A stretch of 64,000 nucleotides of DNA from assembly GCF_002869765.1 (NCBI RefSeq), contig NZ_PNOR01000012.1, positions 54,466 to 118,465 on the forward strand, written 5' to 3'. A program made the position numbers and the translations under genes. Origin of the DNA: Deinococcus planocerae (lineage in GTDB: Bacteria; Deinococcota; Deinococci; Deinococcales; Deinococcaceae). The notes under the pieces are model-generated. The model saw only the letters and a program-made list of their open reading frames with translations, had not been told where the DNA came from and did no database searches. Shown piece by piece: positions 59,735 to 64,000 of this stretch (within the stretch, counting starts at the first letter, position 1; each line of letters opens with the position of its first letter).

Positions 59735-59794
59735 CTGGAAGACTCCTCTTGGGCGGGGCAGGGGGACGGATGGGGAGACGTCAGGCGGCAGGGC

Positions 59795-60613
59795 TCAGTC
59801 CGTACCCTCGGCGGTGAACTCCAGCTCCCCGACGTCGTGCGTGCTGCCCGAATCCATCAGGATGCTCGTCACGGCCAGCCCGATCAGCAGGAAGGTCACC
59901 ACGCCGATGAGCAGGGCGAGCAGTCCGGTGTCGGCGCCCGAGATGGTGGTGCCTAGCGCTCCAGCGTCCACGACGCGGTGACGCAGGGCCGCCATGCCGG
60001 TGTAGTGCATGCTCACGATGGCAAAGCCCATCACCAGCCCGGCCCCGAGCTTGAGGGCGGTCATGACGGCCCGGGATCGGCCCTCGGCCCACTCGCTCGA
60101 CACCAGCTTGAAGAGGAAGAACGCGGCGACGCTGGCGCCCACGGCGATGAGCACGGAGGCCAGGAAGGGCGCCCAGCTCACGCTCACGGCGGTTCCCGGA
60201 ATGCGCAGGGCGTACATCCCCAGGTAGTGCATGACGACGATTCCGGTGCCGGCAACGCCTCCCGCCGTCAGCAGCCGCCCGGCGGTCAGGGCGCCCCCGT
60301 GCAAGATCAGCAGGGCCGGGTACAGCAGGGCCACCGCCGCCACACCGGAGAGGACGGTCAGCGGCAGGTTGTAGCTGATGGCCGCCGGGACCTGAAAGGC
60401 CAGCATGCCGACGAAATGCATCGCCCAGATGCCGTAGCCGATGATGAGCGCCTGCGCGACCAGCCAGAAGCGGTTGCCGGCCTCCGTGGGGCGGCGGCCC
60501 GCGCGGGCGGCGAGTTCCAGCGAGACGTAGGACGCGAAGGTGGCGATGACGTAGGACAGGGCGATGTACGTGGTGTTCCACTGATGGGTCAGGGCGTGGT
60601 GGGCGTGGTCCAT
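59795..60613 (-). CDS. MHYT-domain integral membrane sensor
   Basis: 272 residues. Seven transmembrane segments with three MHYT-type motifs (IWAMHFVGM, VVMHYLGMYAL and VSMHYTGMAAL), proposed to bind copper and sense O2, CO or NO. It lacks an output domain, unlike YkoW-type fusions, so it must signal through partners, perhaps the adjacent MCP/CheA. The ATG follows AAGGAG. Confidence 0.85.
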   Translation of the reverse strand: MDHAHHALTHQWNTTYIALSYVIATFASYVSLELAARAGRRPTEAGNRFWLVAQALIIGYGIWAMHFVGMLAFQVPAAISYNLPLTVLSGVAAVALLYPALLILHGGALTAGRLLTAGGVAGTGIVVMHYLGMYALRIPGTAVSVSWAPFLASVLIAVGASVAAFFLFKLVSSEWAEGRSRAVMTALKLGAGLVMGFAIVSMHYTGMAALRHRVVDAGALGTTISGADTGLLALLIGVVTFLLIGLAVTSILMDSGSTHDVGELEFTAEGTD

Positions 60614-60653
60614 GACTGTTCTCCTTACGGGGGGGGTTGAATCTGGCCTGGTG

Positions 60654-61073
60654 TCAGGCGCTGGTCAGGAGACCGAGCTGCGCCTGCAAGGTCTGCACGA
60701 GCGCAGGCAGGTCGAGGTGGTGAAGGGTCCCCAGGTCGCCTGCGGTGTCCTCGGCGAGCAACTCCTGGGGGGCGGGGGTGAGGGGCGTCCGCGTTTCGAA
60801 GCCGAGGACGGCCTCCACGGGAAAGGCGAGGGGTTGTCCCCCCGTTTCCACGAGCAGGGCCAGCCCCGCGCTCGGCTCGGGCTCGCCGACCAGACCGGCG
60901 AGGTTGACGAGCGGAACCGGTCGGCCCTGCACCGCGCAGACTCCCAGCAGCACCCGGCGGCTCAGGGGCAGCGCGGCGAGCCGCCCCGGCTCGAAGGCCT
61001 CGCGGCTGTGGTCGGCGGGCACGGCGAACACGCGCTCACCGAGGCGAAAGAGCAGGACCCGGCGCCCCTGCAC
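60654..61073 (-). CDS. CheW-like coupling protein
   Basis: 139 residues, a single CheW domain: VLLFRLGERVFAVPADHSRE, then LLGVCAVQGRPVPLVNLAGL. Links the receptor to CheA. GTG start. It lies 6 nt after the PilG-like regulator gene and is cotranscribed. Confidence 0.85.
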   Translation of the reverse strand: MQGRRVLLFRLGERVFAVPADHSREAFEPGRLAALPLSRRVLLGVCAVQGRPVPLVNLAGLVGEPEPSAGLALLVETGGQPLAFPVEAVLGFETRTPLTPAPQELLAEDTAGDLGTLHHLDLPALVQTLQAQLGLLTSA

Positions 61074-61079
61074 GCGGGA

Positions 61080-61442
61080 TCAGCCCACCACGCGGCGCAC
61101 GGAGTCGAGGATCTGGGCGGGCGTGTACGGCTTGGTCACGTACTCGCTCGCCCCCTGACGCAAGCCCCAGCGCACGTCGGTGTCGTTGCCCTTGCTCGAC
61201 ACGAGCACGACCTTGACGCCCTGGGTGAGCGCGTTTTTCCTCAGCGCCCGCAGCACCTCGTAGCCGTTTTGTCCAGGCATGACCACATCGAGCAGCACCA
61301 GGTCGGGGCGCTCGGCGGCCACCCGGCCCTCCACCTCGGTGGGGTCGCTCACGGTAATGACCTGGTGGGCTTCCGAGCGGAGGATGCTCTCCATCAGGGC
61401 GAGATCGGCGGTGGAGTCGTCTGCGACAAGAATCTTAGCCAT
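61080..61442 (-). CDS. PilG/PilH-like single-domain response regulator
   Basis: 120 residues. Acidic pair Asp8-Asp9 in LVADDSTADLAL, Asp52 in LLDVVMPGQNG, Lys104 in YVTKPYTPAQ. Small PilG/PilH-type regulators receive phosphate from ChpA and control type IV pilus extension or retraction. First gene of the operon. The ATG follows GGAGAAGCGC. Confidence 0.9.
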   Translation of the reverse strand: MAKILVADDSTADLALMESILRSEAHQVITVSDPTEVEGRVAAERPDLVLLDVVMPGQNGYEVLRALRKNALTQGVKVVLVSSKGNDTDVRWGLRQGASEYVTKPYTPAQILDSVRRVVG

Positions 61443-61777
61443 GCGCTTCTCCTGGGAAGGGGGTGACCCGGCGGGCGGGCGGAAAGGGGCAGAGCCTCCG
61501 CTCGCCGAAACCTCGTGTCTGTGGCGGCGGGAGGGCCGCCGGGGCGGACGCGCGTTGGGTGGGCCAGGCCGGAGTGGGGACGGGAGCGGTGGGGGGGTGG
61601 CGAGACCTCCTCGCACGGTGGGCGACGTGGCCGGAGCAACCCCGGAACCACACCCGCCCCCGCCTCGGGAGCCCCGGCACCCTGAGGGGAGCGGCCCACA
61701 CCCCTCCACCAGCGCCGATGGAGCCACGTTAGGTCCCGAGTTCTCACAGCCGCATCACAACCGGCGTGTCTTTCTTC

Positions 61778-61791
61778 GACGTTAAGACGTC
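61778..61791. promoter_or_regulatory. Imperfect palindrome upstream of the chemosensory operon
   Basis: GACGT-TAAG-ACGTC. On the minus strand TTGACG overlaps it, forming a possible -35, but no convincing -10 follows at 17 nt. Confidence 0.35.
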
Positions 61792-61890
61792 AAAAGCCGG
61801 GTTTCCGGCCCCCCGCGCGCCGGGCCGGGGCCGAATCTGTAGCGCTGCGTACACTCTCCGGCCTCCCCCGCCCCCCCGCGAGCGGGCGGC

Positions 61891-61913
61891 CCGCGGGTGA
61901 GATCATCCCGCGG
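61891..61913. terminator. Hairpin after the agaS-like gene
   Basis: CCGCGGG (61891-61897) pairs with CCCGCGG (61907-61913) around a 9-nt loop. No T-run. Confidence 0.4.
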
Positions 61914-61931
61914 TCAGGAGGGGTGCCGGGC

Positions 61932-62957
61932 TCAGCGGGTGCGGGTGACCTTGCTCAGCAGCGGCGGGGCGTCGGGGTCGAGGCCGCGGTGCAGGGCCAG
62001 GTGCGCCGCGAAAAGGTAGAAGGTCAGCGCGCTGGCGAGGGGGTCGGTTAGGGCGTGGCCGGTGGGAGGCGTTTCCAGGGTGCCTCCCGGCTGGGGCCCC
62101 AGGGTCCGCAGGTCCGCCCCCTGAGCGAGCAGCTCCGCGTAGGCCCGCGAGGTCGCCTCCCCCGCCGCGTCCGCGGACGTGAGGCCGAGCAGCGGCACCC
62201 CCTCGGCGAGCAGCCGTTTGGGGCCGTGGCTGAACTCCGCCGCCGAGTACGCCTCGGCGTGAATCCCGCACGTCTCCTTGAGCTTGAGGGCCACCTCCTG
62301 CCCCACCCCGAAGTGCAGTCCCCGGGCCAGCACGAGCACGTTCTCCGCGAAGCGGTAGCGCTCGGCGAGGTCGCGGGCCTGGACTTCCAGCCCCAGGGTT
62401 CGTTCGAGCACGTCCGGCAGGCGACCGAGAGCAGCCGTCAGCTCCCCGTCCGCCGTGAGGTCGGCGATCACGGGCAGGAAGGCGCTCAGGCTGGCGAGGT
62501 AACTCTTGGTGGCCGCCACCGCCTGCTCCTCGCCGCAGCGCAGCGGGAGGACGAATTCCGCCTGCCCGGCGAGGTCGCTCTCCTCCACGTTCACCAGGGC
62601 GACCGTGGTGGCGCCCCCCTCGCGGGCCATGCGGACGGTCTCCACGACGTCGGGGCTGGCGCCCGACTGCGAGACGGCGATCACGAGCGCGCCGCGCAGG
62701 TCGAGCCGCGCCCCGTAGAGGGTGTGCACGCTCGGCCCCAGGCTGGCGACGGGCAGCGAGAGGTGCGTTTCGAGCGCGTACTTGAGGACCGTGCAGGCGT
62801 GGTCGCTGCTTCCGCGGGCGACCGTGACGGCGTAGGGGGGGCGTCTGTGGCGCAGCACGGCGGCGAGGGTCCGGCACGCCGCGGCGTTCTCGCGCGCCTG
62901 CCGGGCGATGATCTGGGGCGCCTCGCGGGCTTCTCGCAACATCAGGGGTTCGGTCAT
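61932..62957 (-). CDS. SIS-domain aminosugar isomerase/deaminase (AgaS/NagB-II-like)
   Basis: 341 residues with two SIS domains. Motifs VTVARGSSDHACTVLKYA, VIAVSQSGASPDVVE and AVAATKSYLASL match the GlmS isomerase half and NagB-II/AgaS. There is no glutamine amidotransferase domain. It probably converts glucosamine-6-P to fructose-6-P plus ammonia, the step after NagA. The start overlaps nagA. Confidence 0.87.
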   Translation of the reverse strand: MTEPLMLREAREAPQIIARQARENAAACRTLAAVLRHRRPPYAVTVARGSSDHACTVLKYALETHLSLPVASLGPSVHTLYGARLDLRGALVIAVSQSGASPDVVETVRMAREGGATTVALVNVEESDLAGQAEFVLPLRCGEEQAVAATKSYLASLSAFLPVIADLTADGELTAALGRLPDVLERTLGLEVQARDLAERYRFAENVLVLARGLHFGVGQEVALKLKETCGIHAEAYSAAEFSHGPKRLLAEGVPLLGLTSADAAGEATSRAYAELLAQGADLRTLGPQPGGTLETPPTGHALTDPLASALTFYLFAAHLALHRGLDPDAPPLLSKVTRTR

Positions 62958-64000
62958 GGGGTCTCCAGCACGGGAACGCCCGCCACGTACACCTGCCAGA
63001 CGCTCAGGTCGCGGTCTAGGACGGTGAGGTCGGCGCGCAGGCCGGGCTCCAGGCGGCCCCGGTCGCCCAGCCCCAGCGAGCGGGCGGGCACGTCGCTCAG
63101 AATCGCGCTCGCCTCGCCCAGGGGCAGGCCCGCCCGCACGGCGTTTCTCAGGGCCGCGTCCAGGGTCAGCAGACTTCCGGCGATGGTGCCGTCCGCGAGC
63201 GTCGCCTTTCCCGCCTGCACCGTGACCCGCTGCCCGCCGAGGTCGCTCTCGCCGTCGCCCAGCCCCGCCGCGCGCATGGCGTCGGTGACCAGCAGCACCC
63301 GGCCCGGGGCGGCGGCGCGGGCCAGCCGGAAGCTCGTCTCGTGGACGTGGATGCCGTCGAGGATGACCTCGGTGAAGGCGTGCGGGTCGGCGAGCAGGGC
63401 GCCCGCCGGGCCGGGGGCGCGGCCCTCGATCCCGCCCATCGCGTTGAAGAGGTGGGTGGCGCAGGTGCGGGCCCCTACCTCAGACAAGGCCCGCAAGAAG
63501 GCGCTCACCGTCTCCGCGTCCGCTCGGGTGTGCCCCACGCCGACACGCACCCCGGCGCGGGCAAAGGCGAGGCCCGCCTCCAGCGCGCCGGACAGCTCGG
63601 GGGCGAGGGTCACCGCGCGGATCACGCCCGTCGCCAGCGCCTCGGCCACGAGGTCCGGCGTGGGGTCCACCGCGTGCGGGGGCTGCGCGCCCAGCCGCCC
63701 CGGGGAGATGAAGGGCCCCTCCAGGTGCGCGCCGGGGATGTCCGCGCCGCCCTCTACCCCTTCATCCATCACCTGCCGCACGCCCGCGAGCGCCCCTAGA
63801 ACGTTCGGCCAGGGATTCGTGATCGTCGTGGGCAGCAGGGTGGTCGTGCCGTGCCGGGCGTGGAAGCGGGCCAGGGTCCGTACGCCCGCCGCGCCGTCCA
63901 TCGTGTCCCCGCCCGCGCCGCCGTGGACGTGGGTGTCGACGAACCCGGGGAGGATGAAGCACTCCCCCGTACCCGAGACCGCTTGCGGCATGACGCTCTC
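62954..64000 (-). CDS. nagA: N-acetylglucosamine-6-phosphate deacetylase, N-terminus beyond the window
   Basis: About 348 residues are visible; the start is past base 64000. NagA removes acetate from GlcNAc-6-P, linking MurQ's product to glycolysis. PGFVDTHVHGGAGGDTMDG, the metal Glu in HLEGPFISPGRLGAQ, His in GHTRADAE and THLFNAMGG, and Asp in LLVTDAM are intact. It overlaps the SIS gene downstream by 4 nt. Confidence 0.95.
   Translation of the reverse strand, partial: ESVMPQAVSGTGECFILPGFVDTHVHGGAGGDTMDGAAGVRTLARFHARHGTTTLLPTTITNPWPNVLGALAGVRQVMDEGVEGGADIPGAHLEGPFISPGRLGAQPPHAVDPTPDLVAEALATGVIRAVTLAPELSGALEAGLAFARAGVRVGVGHTRADAETVSAFLRALSEVGARTCATHLFNAMGGIEGRAPGPAGALLADPHAFTEVILDGIHVHETSFRLARAAAPGRVLLVTDAMRAAGLGDGESDLGGQRVTVQAGKATLADGTIAGSLLTLDAALRNAVRAGLPLGEASAILSDVPARSLGLGDRGRLEPGLRADLTVLDRDLSVWQVYVAGVPVLETP

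Larger units (their letters stand above)
61443..61931. other. Intergenic region of 489 nt
   Basis: No gene seen. It holds the candidate control element at 61778-61791 and a hairpin at 61891-61913 on the agaS side. Confidence 0.55.

Overview
The window is high-GC bacterial chromosome (roughly 70% by eye), almost certainly from the genus Deinococcus. The best single clue is an HU-family protein (31890-32330) with the lysine/alanine-rich N-terminal arm and [12 protein letters not shown] start seen in Deinococcus HU. Other clues are -10 hexamers placed 5-7 nt before start codons (leaderless transcripts), GTG starts and a sugar/peptidoglycan salvage repertoire. I see no tRNA, rRNA, transposase or phage genes.

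Region 1 (1-12.1 kb) is a complete type I-E CRISPR-Cas locus. cas3 (minus strand, cut by the window start) is split from the Cascade/adaptation operon cse1-cse2-cas7-cas5-cas6e-cas1-cas2 (plus strand). Between them lie a tiny secreted-peptide gene, a TPR protein with a C-terminal SARP-like winged helix, and a WYL regulator. The array has 20 repeats and 19 spacers and continues into a decayed tail. The peptide plus TPR-regulator pair beside the CRISPR operon is the best candidate for an undescribed control system.

Region 2 (12.1-16.9 kb) holds a CheY-like regulator, an aldo/keto reductase, an HtrA-type protease and a MerR/quinone-oxidoreductase pair. Region 3 (16.9-31.6 kb) is acyl-CoA metabolism: two acyl-CoA dehydrogenases, two SDRs, a MaoC hydratase, two hotdog thioesterases, an APH-like kinase, esterases and an AMP-forming CoA ligase. 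Two promoters here carry the same palindromic operator. The set resembles the levulinate/4-hydroxyacyl-CoA route (LvaA, LvaC, LvaD, LvaE; ACAD10/11 in animals). An AbrB-Doc toxin-antitoxin pair and an orphan HicB interrupt it.

Region 4 (31.9-42.6 kb) has HU, then a minus-strand peptidoglycan-recycling operon (anmK, murQ, serine hydrolase), an oligopeptide ABC transporter with a GHL10 (DigH-like) glycosidase, and a secreted propeller-like protein. Region 5 (42.6-52.6 kb) is a complete myo-inositol catabolic set (iolG, D, A, C, J, B, E) with a LacI-family regulator and a 16-bp palindromic operator upstream of iolG.

Region 6 (53.0-61.8 kb) is a Chp/Pil-like chemosensory operon: a PilG-like regulator, CheW, an MHYT membrane protein, an MCP, a hybrid CheA, a DUF4388 protein and a response regulator with a roadblock domain. 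No cheB or cheR is present. Region 7 (61.9-64.0 kb) has an AgaS/NagB-II-like SIS protein and nagA (cut by the window end). Dispersed intergenic repeat families occur throughout, including inverted copies flanking the oppB-like gene.
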